Made by a program: the position numbers and the translations under genes
Assembly: GCA_017558555.1 (NCBI GenBank)
Contig: JAFYUJ010000009.1
Location: 1 to 64,000 of the forward strand
Origin: Akkermansia sp.
GTDB lineage: Bacteria; Verrucomicrobiota; Verrucomicrobiia; Verrucomicrobiales; Akkermansiaceae
Length of the DNA stretch: 64,000 nt
Direction of reading: 5' to 3'
Shown here: one piece after another, positions 57,389-64,000 of the stretch
Layout of the letters: each line of letters begins with the position of its first letter
Numbering within the stretch: position 1 is the stretch's first letter
Notes under the pieces: generated by a model
What the model was told of the DNA's origin: nothing
Database searches by the model: none
The model's input: the letters and a program-made list of their open reading frames with translations, nothing else

Positions 57389-58366
57389 GTGAGAACAGCT
57401 GATTTCGACTACCATCTGCCGGAAGAACTGATTGCGGACAGGCCTTTGCCTGACCGCGCGGCTTCCCGCATGCTGGTTGTACACCGCGACACAGGGCTGA
57501 TAGAGCACCGCCATTTCAGCGATATCACCGATTATGTGCAGCCCGGGGATCACTTTGTCCTCAACAACACCAAGGTAATACCGGCCCGCTATTTCAGCAA
57601 TGACGGAGGCATTGAACTGGTGCGCGCCGGTATGTCTCACGAATTGGTGTGGAAATGCATGGTGCGCCCCGGCAAAAAGATGAAAGTGGGACGCACGGTG
57701 CAAGTAGGCGATGCTACGGGCACTGTTGAATCTGTTGATGATGAAGGGTACCGCTACATCCGCTGGGGTAAGCCGGTAGATGAAGAGACCTATGGCCGAC
57801 TGGCGCTTCCTCACTACATGAACCGCGAGAGCGAGCCTGCCGACAAGGAACGCTACCAGACCATCTACGCCGAACATGAAGGCGCCATTGCTGCCCCCAC
57901 AGCAGGCCTGCACTTCACCCCGGAAATTCTCAACACCCTGCCCCACAGCTTTGTCACCCTGCATGTGGGCGTGGGTACCTTCCGCCCGGTGAAAGCAGAA
58001 TACGTGACGGATCACCACATGCACCGCGAAAGTTTTGTGATGCCGGAAGAAACCAGCCGAGCCATCGAAGAAGCCAAGCGAGTCATCGCTGTGGGCACCA
58101 CCAGCGTGCGAGTGATGGAAACGCTGGCCACACGCCACGGTCGCCCCCTGCCCACCGGCCCGGGAGATACCGATATTTTCATTTACCCCGGTTACGAATA
58201 CAAGGTAACGGGCGCGCTGCTGACCAACTTTCACCTGCCACAGAGCACCCTCATCATGCTGGTGTGCGCCTTTGCCGGTAAAGAACTTATCATGGAAGCC
58301 TACCGGCAGGCTGTGGAGCAGAAATACCGTTTCTTCTCCTACGGCGATTGCATGCTCATCCTGTGA
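57389..58366 (+). CDS. queA: S-adenosylmethionine:tRNA ribosyltransferase-isomerase
   Basis: A 325-residue QueA that transfers the ribosyl part of SAM to preQ1 in tRNA, forming epoxyqueuosine. Signatures are FDYHLPEELIADRPLPDRAASR (in two parts), FVLNNTKVIPARYF, AAPTAGLHFTPE, LHVGVGTFRPV and NFHLPQSTL. The start is GTG at 57389 (VRTADFDY), since no ATG fits the family N-terminus. It is probably co-transcribed with gltX. With queF and queC it gives three queuosine steps in the window. Confidence 0.94.
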   Translation: MRTADFDYHLPEELIADRPLPDRAASRMLVVHRDTGLIEHRHFSDITDYVQPGDHFVLNNTKVIPARYFSNDGGIELVRAGMSHELVWKCMVRPGKKMKVGRTVQVGDATGTVESVDDEGYRYIRWGKPVDEETYGRLALPHYMNRESEPADKERYQTIYAEHEGAIAAPTAGLHFTPEILNTLPHSFVTLHVGVGTFRPVKAEYVTDHHMHRESFVMPEETSRAIEEAKRVIAVGTTSVRVMETLATRHGRPLPTGPGDTDIFIYPGYEYKVTGALLTNFHLPQSTLIMLVCAFAGKELIMEAYRQAVEQKYRFFSYGDCMLIL

Positions 58367-58384
58367 TGCAAGATTCTTTCATTT

Positions 58385-58413
58385 GCCGGGCAATTCGCTT
58401 GCCCGGCTTTTTT
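58385..58413 (+). terminator. Rho-independent terminator after queA
   Basis: A perfect 9-base stem GCCGGGCAA / TTGCCCGGC with a 5-base loop, followed by seven T. Confidence 0.92.
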
Positions 58414-58428
58414 GTGCCATGAACGCGC

Positions 58429-58452
58429 CGCAAGCACAGCTTTTAGCTTGCG
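58429..58452. repeat. Inverted repeat overlapping the purE promoter (possible operator)
   Basis: CGCAAGC and GCTTGCG separated by 10 bases; the right arm covers the -35 hexamer. The arms resemble the CGCAAnC half-sites bound by PurR-type repressors, but the spacing is wider. Confidence 0.35.
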
Positions 58453-58476
58453 TGCGCGCGGGGGCGGTGGTACAAT
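58448..58476 (+). promoter_or_regulatory. purE operon promoter
   Basis: TTGCGT, 17 bases and TACAAT, ending 10 bases before the ATG at 58487. An in-frame ATG at 58475 would lie inside the -10 hexamer. Confidence 0.6.
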
Positions 58477-58486
58477 GAGCGTCAGC

Positions 58487-58894
58487 ATGAAAGTTATCAC
58501 TATCTACGGCAGCAAGAGCGACCTTCCCTTCATGGAGCCCGCCCGCACTTATTTTGCAGAGAACAATGTTGAGCACGAGGAAGTTATCTACTCTGCCCAC
58601 CGCGATTTGCCCGCCCTCATCGAATACCTTGCCAAGCTGGAAAAAGAAGGCACCAAGGCTGTATTGCTGTGTGTGGCCGGTCTTTCCGCCGCGCTTCCCG
58701 GCGTGGTTGTCATGAACACGGAGCTTCCCGTCATCGGCGTGCCCGTCCCCTGTGGCCCCCTCAACGGTGTGGATGCTCTGCTGGCTATTTCTCAGCTTCC
58801 CGGCGGTGTTCCTGCCACCACGGTGGGTCTGCACAAGAAGACCCCCATCAATGCCGCTATGGCAGCTCACCGCATCATCAAGCTTGCACAATAA
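58487..58894 (+). CDS. purE: PurE-like AIR carboxylase/mutase, divergent
   Basis: A 135-residue PurE-fold protein, shorter than the usual 160. The GSKSDLPFM phosphate loop and the SAHRD segment with the catalytic-type His are kept, and GVDALLAISQLPGGVPATTV matches the family. The normally invariant AGGAAHLPG is AGLSAALPG, so one active-site His is missing. It is therefore either a divergent class of PurE or a changed activity. It begins a run of seven same-strand genes; pyrR starts 7 bases after its stop. An ATG four codons upstream is possible but falls in the promoter. Confidence 0.8.
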   Translation: MKVITIYGSKSDLPFMEPARTYFAENNVEHEEVIYSAHRDLPALIEYLAKLEKEGTKAVLLCVAGLSAALPGVVVMNTELPVIGVPVPCGPLNGVDALLAISQLPGGVPATTVGLHKKTPINAAMAAHRIIKLAQ

Positions 58895-58900
58895 AAAGCC

Positions 58901-59407
58901 ATGCCAACCATCAGCAAAGAAGCAATTGATGAAGCGCTGAAGCAATGGACCGGGCGCATTACGGCCAACATCCCAGCCGGAGACAAGCTGGCTGTGGTGG
59001 GGCTCATCAGCCATGGCGACGTGCTGGCGCAGCGTCTCATCACTTTGCTGAAGGAATCGGGGGTAGAGGCTCTTTACGGCGCGCTTGACATCTCATTGTA
59101 TCGAGATGACTTTGACATGTTGAGCCACAAACCTGCCCTGAGAGCCTCCTACCTGCCTTTTTCTACTGATGGCATGCGAATCATCCTTGTGGATGATGTG
59201 ATTGACACAGGGCGCACCGTACGAGCCGCCTTGAACGCCCTGTTTGAATATGGCCGCCCGGCTCGGGTTGAATTATATACACTGGTGGACCGCGGCGGGA
59301 GGGAACTGCCCATTCACCCGGACGTGGCTGCATTTACCACGCCGATAGATGCCAACGTGAAGGTTCACTTGCAGGAGATTGACGGCACAGACGACATTTG
59401 CTACTGA
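58901..59407 (+). CDS. pyrR: PyrR bifunctional regulator / uracil phosphoribosyltransferase
   Basis: A 168-residue phosphoribosyltransferase-fold protein. The PRPP loop is RIILVDDVIDTGRTVRAALNA, preceded by ISLYRDDFD, and VDRGGRELPIHPD matches the PyrR family. In Gram-positives PyrR attenuates pyr mRNAs. Here there is no attenuator-like leader in front of pyrR or pyrB, so it may act as a UPRTase or regulate elsewhere. pyrB follows in the same operon with an 11-base gap. Confidence 0.92.
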   Translation: MPTISKEAIDEALKQWTGRITANIPAGDKLAVVGLISHGDVLAQRLITLLKESGVEALYGALDISLYRDDFDMLSHKPALRASYLPFSTDGMRIILVDDVIDTGRTVRAALNALFEYGRPARVELYTLVDRGGRELPIHPDVAAFTTPIDANVKVHLQEIDGTDDICY

Positions 59408-59418
59408 TTTTCAACACT

Positions 59419-60348
59419 ATGAAACCTAGAAAAGATTTGCTCACCATTGGCGACTTGAGCACCGAGGACGTCAACACCATCCTCGATAGCGCAACCGCCA
59501 TGAAAGACATCTTCACCAAAAGCGTAAAGAAAGTACCGGCACTCAAAGGCAAATCGGTACTGACACTCTTCTACGAACCGAGCACCCGCACACGTTCATC
59601 ATTTGAAGTGGCGGCGCACCGTCTTTCTGCCGATGTGACCACCTTCACCGTATCCACATCCTCCGTAGTGAAAGGTGAAAGCGTGCACGACACGATTGAC
59701 ACCCTCATGAGCATGAAGATGGACTACATCATCGTGCGTCACAAGAACAGTGGCATCCCCGCCGTCATCGCCCGCCACTGCAAAGCAGCCGTCATCAACG
59801 CCGGCGATGGAGCCCATGCTCACCCCAGCCAGGCTTTCCTGGATGCTTTCACCATCCGCGAAAAATACGGCACCGTAGCAGGCAAGCGCGTGGTCATCAT
59901 TGGCGATATTCTGCACAGCCGTGTGGCCCGCTCCACTAGCACCATTTTGAAGCGATTGGGCGCAGAAGTGGCCTACATGGGGCCCGGGCCCCTCGTGCCG
60001 CCGCAAGCCTACACAGACATCCCTCGTTTCACCAACTGGGATGACGTCTTTGAATGGAAGCCCGATGTCATTTACCTGCTGCGCGTGCAGAACGAGCGCA
60101 TCGACACCCCTTTCTTCCCCGCAAAGGACTACCACCAGGCCTTTGGAGTGACGGATGAACGCCTGCGCCGCATAGACGATTTGAACCTTTCCATCATGCA
60201 CCCCGGTCCCGTGAACCGTGGCGTTGAACTTTGCGATGCCGCCATGGATTACCGCAACAGTCTGATTTGCAACCAGGTTGAAAATGGCATCGCCGCCCGC
60301 ATGAGCATTCTTTACCACCTTACCCCCCAGACTCAGAACAATGACTAA
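59419..60348 (+). CDS. pyrB: Aspartate carbamoyltransferase catalytic chain
   Basis: A 309-residue ATCase. The carbamoyl-phosphate site is FYEPSTRTRSSFEVAA, followed by HDTIDTLMSM, AGDGAHAHPSQAFLDAF and GDILHSRVARST, with HPGPVNRGVEL near the end. ATG at 59419 (MKPRKDLL) is chosen. No pyrI regulatory chain follows; instead it overlaps a degenerate pyrC by eight bases. This is the pyrB-pyrC' layout of pseudomonads, in which the inactive partner is needed to assemble ATCase. Confidence 0.95.
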   Translation: MKPRKDLLTIGDLSTEDVNTILDSATAMKDIFTKSVKKVPALKGKSVLTLFYEPSTRTRSSFEVAAHRLSADVTTFTVSTSSVVKGESVHDTIDTLMSMKMDYIIVRHKNSGIPAVIARHCKAAVINAGDGAHAHPSQAFLDAFTIREKYGTVAGKRVVIIGDILHSRVARSTSTILKRLGAEVAYMGPGPLVPPQAYTDIPRFTNWDDVFEWKPDVIYLLRVQNERIDTPFFPAKDYHQAFGVTDERLRRIDDLNLSIMHPGPVNRGVELCDAAMDYRNSLICNQVENGIAARMSILYHLTPQTQNND

Positions 60349-61633
60349 TACCTACATCCGCAACGCAACCTGGGTACTCGACGGCAAGCAGTACGACTTC
60401 TGTCTGGGGCAAGATTCCGAAACAGCCTGTGAGCTCAATGGATTTCAACTGCCCGGGATTGAACGCATCGCCCCCGCCGGTGAGCTGGAAATCCCCGCCG
60501 GAGCACCGAGAGTACACGATGCCACAGGAAAGATTCTGATGCCGGCCTTGTTCGACATGCACGCCAGCATTGAAATTGAAGGACGCAGCAAGCGCGAATG
60601 CGTAAGCCGCGCCGGTCAGGCAGCCATTGCCGGTGGTGTATGGGGCATGCTGGTTATTCCCACACCGGGATTCTGTTTCGATAACGCCGCCACGCTGGAT
60701 AGTTTCCACGATGCGGTTACACAGCGCTCTGCCGCCGAAATGCTGACAGCCGGTTGCATTTCCCAGGGCATGAAAGGTGAGCAACAGGCACTCTACAACA
60801 CGCTTGCCGCTCGCGGTGTAAGCATTCTGAGTGATGGAGCAAACCCGCCTTCCAATCTGTTGATGCTGCACCGCGCCATGAAATACGCCTCCGAAATTGG
60901 CATGACTTTTGCGCTGCGTGGAGATGTCCCCGCACTAACGGCCAACACCTGTATCCAGCCCGGGGTCACGTCATACAACCTTGGACTGCACGGCACAGTC
61001 CCCTGTGCAGAGGAAATCGGCATCGATACCGCCCTGCGCCTGGCAGCTGATGCCGGGGCAAAAGTACACGTACAAACCGTGAGCACAGCCAAGGGGGTAG
61101 ACATTATCCGCCGCGCCAAGGCCGCAGGCCAGCAAGTCACAGCAGAAGTGGCTCTGCACCACCTGCTCTTCACGCATGAAAATATCGGCGACTACGATAC
61201 CACCTACAAGACACTTCCCCCGCTGCGCGATACAACGGATTGTGAAGCCCTGCTGGCAGGTGTGAAAGATGGTACTATCGACTGCATTGTCTCTGACCAC
61301 ACTCCATGCACACCCTTTGCCAAGAAACAAGACTTCACCACAGCCCCGCAAGGCATGATTGGGTTGGACACCTTCCTGCAGGCCATCTACACGTACTTGA
61401 TCAAACCCGGCAAACTCAGCTGGGAGGATGTGGTGCGCACCTGCTGCATCAATCCGGTCAACATAGCCAACCCCATCGATTTGGAAGAGGATGTACCCAG
61501 CGCAGCACCCTTGCTGCTCTTCGACCCGGAAAGCAGCTTCGAAGTGGGGGCAGACAACCTGCCCTGCGGTACGCTCAACACGCCTTTCCTGGGCACAACG
61601 CTCTACGGCAGCATCACCCTGCCTCTCCAATAA
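60341..61633 (+). CDS. pyrC': Dihydroorotase-like protein lacking zinc ligands (PyrC' type)
   Basis: A 430-residue amidohydrolase of type I dihydroorotase length. Family landmarks align (GGVWGMLVIPTPG, VTAEVALHHLLFTHE, LPPLRDTTDCEALLAG, GMIGLDTFLQAIYT), but the metal site is gutted. DxHxH is DMHAS (H74 kept, second His is S76), the HCED histidine is in ALRGDV, and the HIST histidine is in QTVST. The final Asp remains in VSDHTPC, where the next His is Cys. It is probably catalytically inactive and structural for PyrB. A working dihydroorotase should be elsewhere. Confidence 0.88.
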   Translation: MTNTYIRNATWVLDGKQYDFCLGQDSETACELNGFQLPGIERIAPAGELEIPAGAPRVHDATGKILMPALFDMHASIEIEGRSKRECVSRAGQAAIAGGVWGMLVIPTPGFCFDNAATLDSFHDAVTQRSAAEMLTAGCISQGMKGEQQALYNTLAARGVSILSDGANPPSNLLMLHRAMKYASEIGMTFALRGDVPALTANTCIQPGVTSYNLGLHGTVPCAEEIGIDTALRLAADAGAKVHVQTVSTAKGVDIIRRAKAAGQQVTAEVALHHLLFTHENIGDYDTTYKTLPPLRDTTDCEALLAGVKDGTIDCIVSDHTPCTPFAKKQDFTTAPQGMIGLDTFLQAIYTYLIKPGKLSWEDVVRTCCINPVNIANPIDLEEDVPSAAPLLLFDPESSFEVGADNLPCGTLNTPFLGTTLYGSITLPLQ

Positions 61634-61654
61634 TCACAATCTTTCGCATTCCGC

Positions 61655-62593
61655 ATGATTATTTACATCGTCAGTGATGGCAAACGCGGCCATCTTTCAC
61701 AAACCCAAGGCCTGGCCAAAGCGCTGCTGGAGCGTGCAAACCAGCATAAGCCGGAGCAAGAGCACAGCTACCACATGGTGGATATCACCGGCAAAAGCTG
61801 GCTGAGCAAGCTCTTCTACAAAGGCAAAGACCTTGATTTACCCAAGCCTGATTTGGTGCTTTGTGCCGGGCACAGCACTCATTTGGCAGCCCTCAGCCTG
61901 GCACGCCACCACAAATGCCTCTGCATGGTCTGCATGAAGCCCAGCATGCCTTATAGTGCCTTTGACCTCTGCATCATCCCCAGACACGACCTTCCCGATG
62001 GCGAAAACACCAAGGGCCATGTCTTCCAGACGGTGGGAGCCATCAATGCCATTCGCCCCGTCACCGATGTCGAGAAGAAGGAAACACTCATCCTGATAGG
62101 TGGCCCCAGCAAAGAATTCAACTGGGATTCAGAGTTCGTGCTGACGCAGCTGGCCTCTGTGGCACGCCGCACTACAACCCCCATGGTGCTGACCACCTCT
62201 CGCCGCACCCCGGCGGACTTCGCCCATGATGTAGCCAATGCATGCCCCAGCATGAAAGTGGAACCGGTGGACACAACCGGCCCCACCTGGGTGGCCGACC
62301 ACCTCGCAACAGCCAAGGAAGTGTGGGTCACGCAGGACAGCGTTTCCATGGTATACGAGGCCCTTTCCAGCGGAGCTCCCGTGGCCATTCTGGAGCTTCC
62401 CCGCAAGAATCGCGATGCTCAAAAATGCTCTCGCGTGGTGCGAGGGCTCAACATGCTCATCGAAGACGGCAGCGTATGCACCTTTACGGCCTGGGCCAAA
62501 GAAGGAGTCATTCCCCGCACAGAAGCCGTGCTGAATGAAGCAGGGCGTGCCGCAGACTACATTCTACAGAAATTCCCCAAACTCTTATCATGA
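61655..62593 (+). CDS. ELM1/DUF1022-family GT-B-like protein
   Basis: A 312-residue protein of the mitochondrial-fission-ELM1 family, which is common in Gram-negative genomes beside LPS genes. Landmarks are VSDGKRGHLSQTQGLAKAL, PDLVLCAGHSTHLAAL, LILIGGPSKEFNW, LTTSRRTP and the nucleotide-sugar-like VTQDSVSMVYEALSSGAPVAIL. The fold resembles GT-B glycosyltransferases, and an envelope glycan role is inferred. It overlaps the next GT4 gene as ATGA. Confidence 0.8.
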   Translation: MIIYIVSDGKRGHLSQTQGLAKALLERANQHKPEQEHSYHMVDITGKSWLSKLFYKGKDLDLPKPDLVLCAGHSTHLAALSLARHHKCLCMVCMKPSMPYSAFDLCIIPRHDLPDGENTKGHVFQTVGAINAIRPVTDVEKKETLILIGGPSKEFNWDSEFVLTQLASVARRTTTPMVLTTSRRTPADFAHDVANACPSMKVEPVDTTGPTWVADHLATAKEVWVTQDSVSMVYEALSSGAPVAILELPRKNRDAQKCSRVVRGLNMLIEDGSVCTFTAWAKEGVIPRTEAVLNEAGRAADYILQKFPKLLS

Positions 62594-63705
62594 AAATCAT
62601 GCATCTCCTCCCCTCGCTTTCCTCCGGCGGGGTGGAACAAGTTGTTCTCGAACTCTGCCAGGGGCTCTGTGCCCATGGGGAGGAATGTATCGTAGTCTCC
62701 GCCGGCGGCGGCATGGTTCCGGCCATTGAAAAGACAGGCGCCCGCCACATCACCCTGCCGATTGGAAAAAAAAGCCTGCGCACCTTTCTCATGGTAGGCA
62801 AAATAGCGCGACTCATCAAAAAAGAAAAGCCGGAGATTCTGCATTTACACTCGCGCGTGCCGGCCTGGGTGGGTTATCTTGCCTGCAAGCGGGTACCTCG
62901 CAAGTACCGCCCCGCAGTCGTTACGTCTTTCCATGGCTTCCATTCCGTCAACTTCTACTCCGGCATCATGGCCAAGGGGGATAAAGTCATCGCAGTGTCT
63001 GACTGCATGAAAGAACACATCATGCAGAACTATCCGCACACGGATGCAAAGGATATCATCATCATCCCCAATTCTGTTGACACGGATTTGAATTACAAGG
63101 GATATGAACCCACGGAGCAATGGATGAGCAAATGGCGCAGCGACTACCCGGAGCTGGAAGGCAAGTATACCCTGTGTCTCCCCGGAAGAATCACCCGTCT
63201 TAAGGGAGCCCAACATCTTGTACCCATCCTGTCCGGACTGCGTGCCAAGGGCATTCCGGCACATGCCGTTATCGTAGGCGAGACCAAGAAAGGCAAAGAA
63301 GCCCTTCGCCAGGAACTATGTGATGCCTTTGCGGCGGAGGGGCTTGAATCCTGTGTCACTTGGACAGGGCACCGACTTGATCTGCGAGACGTACTGTGCG
63401 CGTGCGACGTAACACTTTCTCTCACCCTGCAGCCCGAATCCTTTGGCAAAACAACTCTTGAAGCACTGGCCCTGGGTCGCCCCGTGGCAGGCTATGAACA
63501 TGGAGGCGTGGGTGAGCAGCTCAATGTCTTCCTGCCGGAAGGCAAGTGCCCGACCAAAGATACGGATGCCATGGTGCGCATCCTCGCCTCATGGTATACA
63601 AACCGCCCCACTCCGGTTTCCCCTGTGCCCTCTCCCTACAAACGAGAGGATATGATTAACGCCCACCTTGATCTTTATCAAAGTCTGTGTCCGACAAAGG
63701 CTTAA
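62590..63705 (+). CDS. Glycosyltransferase family 4 protein
   Basis: A 371-residue GT-B enzyme. The N-terminal motif is IMHLLPSLSSGGVEQVVLELC, then HLHSRVPAWVGYLACK, VIAVSDCMKEHI and PNSVDTDL. The C-terminal half has LPGRITRLKGAQHLVPIL and PESFGKTTLEALALGRPVAGY, with the conserved E-x7-E. It probably adds a sugar to LPS core or another surface glycan. It is flanked by ELM1-like and second GT4 genes, both overlapping it. Confidence 0.88.
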   Translation: MKIMHLLPSLSSGGVEQVVLELCQGLCAHGEECIVVSAGGGMVPAIEKTGARHITLPIGKKSLRTFLMVGKIARLIKKEKPEILHLHSRVPAWVGYLACKRVPRKYRPAVVTSFHGFHSVNFYSGIMAKGDKVIAVSDCMKEHIMQNYPHTDAKDIIIIPNSVDTDLNYKGYEPTEQWMSKWRSDYPELEGKYTLCLPGRITRLKGAQHLVPILSGLRAKGIPAHAVIVGETKKGKEALRQELCDAFAAEGLESCVTWTGHRLDLRDVLCACDVTLSLTLQPESFGKTTLEALALGRPVAGYEHGGVGEQLNVFLPEGKCPTKDTDAMVRILASWYTNRPTPVSPVPSPYKREDMINAHLDLYQSLCPTKA

Positions 63706-64000
63706 AAGTCCTTCATTTTTCCCCTTTTCTCACCTCCGTTGGTTTAAATCGACTGGCGGCAGATTTGGCGTGCTCGCTGCAGGAAAAAGGCGTGGAAAAC
63801 ATGGTCCTTTCACCACCCAGCGAGCTGGTGAGCCGTATGAATGATGCAGGGGTGAAACATACACGCTGCAGCAAGCCCAATATCATCACCGCACTCCGCG
63901 GCAAAAGCAAGCTCAAAGCACTCATCCACTCATTCGAACCGGATATCATACAAGTCTATTCCCGAGAAGCAGCCTGGATTGCGGGGCTCTCCTGCCGCAA
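63687..64000 (+). CDS. Glycosyltransferase family 4 protein (partial, 5' part only)
   Basis: First 104 residues of a GT4-type enzyme cut by the right edge. The start is probably GTG at 63687, inside the end of the previous GT4 gene (19-base overlap, different frame). It reads VLHFSPFLTSVGLNRLAADLACSLQEKG and EPDIIQVYSREAAWIAGLSC, matching the N-terminal Rossmann domain. The second of two consecutive GT4 genes. Confidence 0.8.
   Translation, partial: MSDKGLKVLHFSPFLTSVGLNRLAADLACSLQEKGVENMVLSPPSELVSRMNDAGVKHTRCSKPNIITALRGKSKLKALIHSFEPDIIQVYSREAAWIAGLSCR

Noticed and set aside
58895..59418. PyrR-type attenuator before pyrR or pyrB
   Set aside because: The gaps are 6 and 11 bases, too short for an antiterminator/terminator leader.

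Overview
The window is chromosomal DNA from a Gram-negative bacterium. It has Kdo/lipid A genes (kdsB, lpxK), lipoprotein maturation (lnt), undecaprenyl phosphate supply (uppS) and menaquinone-type methylation (menG). It also has tandem bactofilins, a GH57 protein paired with a glycogen-synthase-like GT, a GH20 hexosaminidase and an ADP-forming acyl-CoA synthetase. Base composition is moderately GC-rich and almost no start codon has a Shine-Dalgarno sequence. Together this suggests a Verrucomicrobiota, perhaps Akkermansia-like, genome. That placement is inferred from gene content; there is no rRNA to confirm it. No rRNA, tRNA, CRISPR array, insertion sequence or integrase was seen, and no gene-free stretch exceeds about 230 bases.

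Layout. 1-2850 (minus): an AT-richer GATC restriction-modification island with a Dam/DpnM-like methylase, a DpnII-like endonuclease, a second MutH/Sau3AI-like endonuclease and a DpnA-like methylase cut by the window edge. 2944-5513 (minus): dgt, a four-helix-bundle (S23) protein, dciA and a ferredoxin. 5619-8150 (plus): an anchored unknown protein and lnt. 8239-15065 (minus): infC-thrS, a four-gene sugar-nucleotide/glycosyltransferase cluster that includes a nucleotidyltransferase-GHMP kinase fusion, and a YqjD/YqjE/YqjK-like membrane trio. 15279-25280 (plus): carA, purA, a PUR-domain protein, the GT/GH57 pair and a 1436-residue M16 protease. 25312-31751 (minus): a UvrA paralogue, two bactofilins, menG, icd and two small proteins. 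31939-38438: kdsB-uppS (plus), ilvA-maf-GH20 (minus), an AP2-like protein and rplY. 38668-45568 (plus): tandem lipoprotein paralogues, rnr, cysS, queF, queC. 45575-55252: an L,D-transpeptidase, a 20-residue-repeat secreted protein, manC, ruvX, the ADP-forming acyl-CoA synthetase, a phosphohexomutase and lpxK. 55382-64000 (plus): gltX-queA, then purE-pyrR-pyrB-pyrC'-ELM1-GT4-GT4 running off the edge.

How the genes fit together. carA, pyrR, pyrB and a pyrC homologue belong to pyrimidine synthesis, but two of them are degenerate at the active site: CarA has lost its glutaminase Cys and Glu, and the PyrC homologue has lost three zinc-binding histidines. queF, queC and queA are three steps of queuosine synthesis in two clusters. 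manC, a phosphohexomutase, a PMI-type cupin, the nucleotidyltransferases and the GTs feed surface glycans. kdsB, lpxK, uppS and lnt build the envelope.

The strongest systematic signal is promoter architecture. More than twenty sigma70-like promoters (TTGnnn, 16-18 bases, TAnnnT-like) lie close upstream of genes. In at least five cases the start codon follows the -10 hexamer by exactly six bases, which predicts leaderless mRNAs. The best candidates for new biology are the dual-nuclease GATC island, this leaderless/SD-less expression style, the M16 protease with a caspase/gingipain-like tail, and the rewired pyrimidine enzymes.
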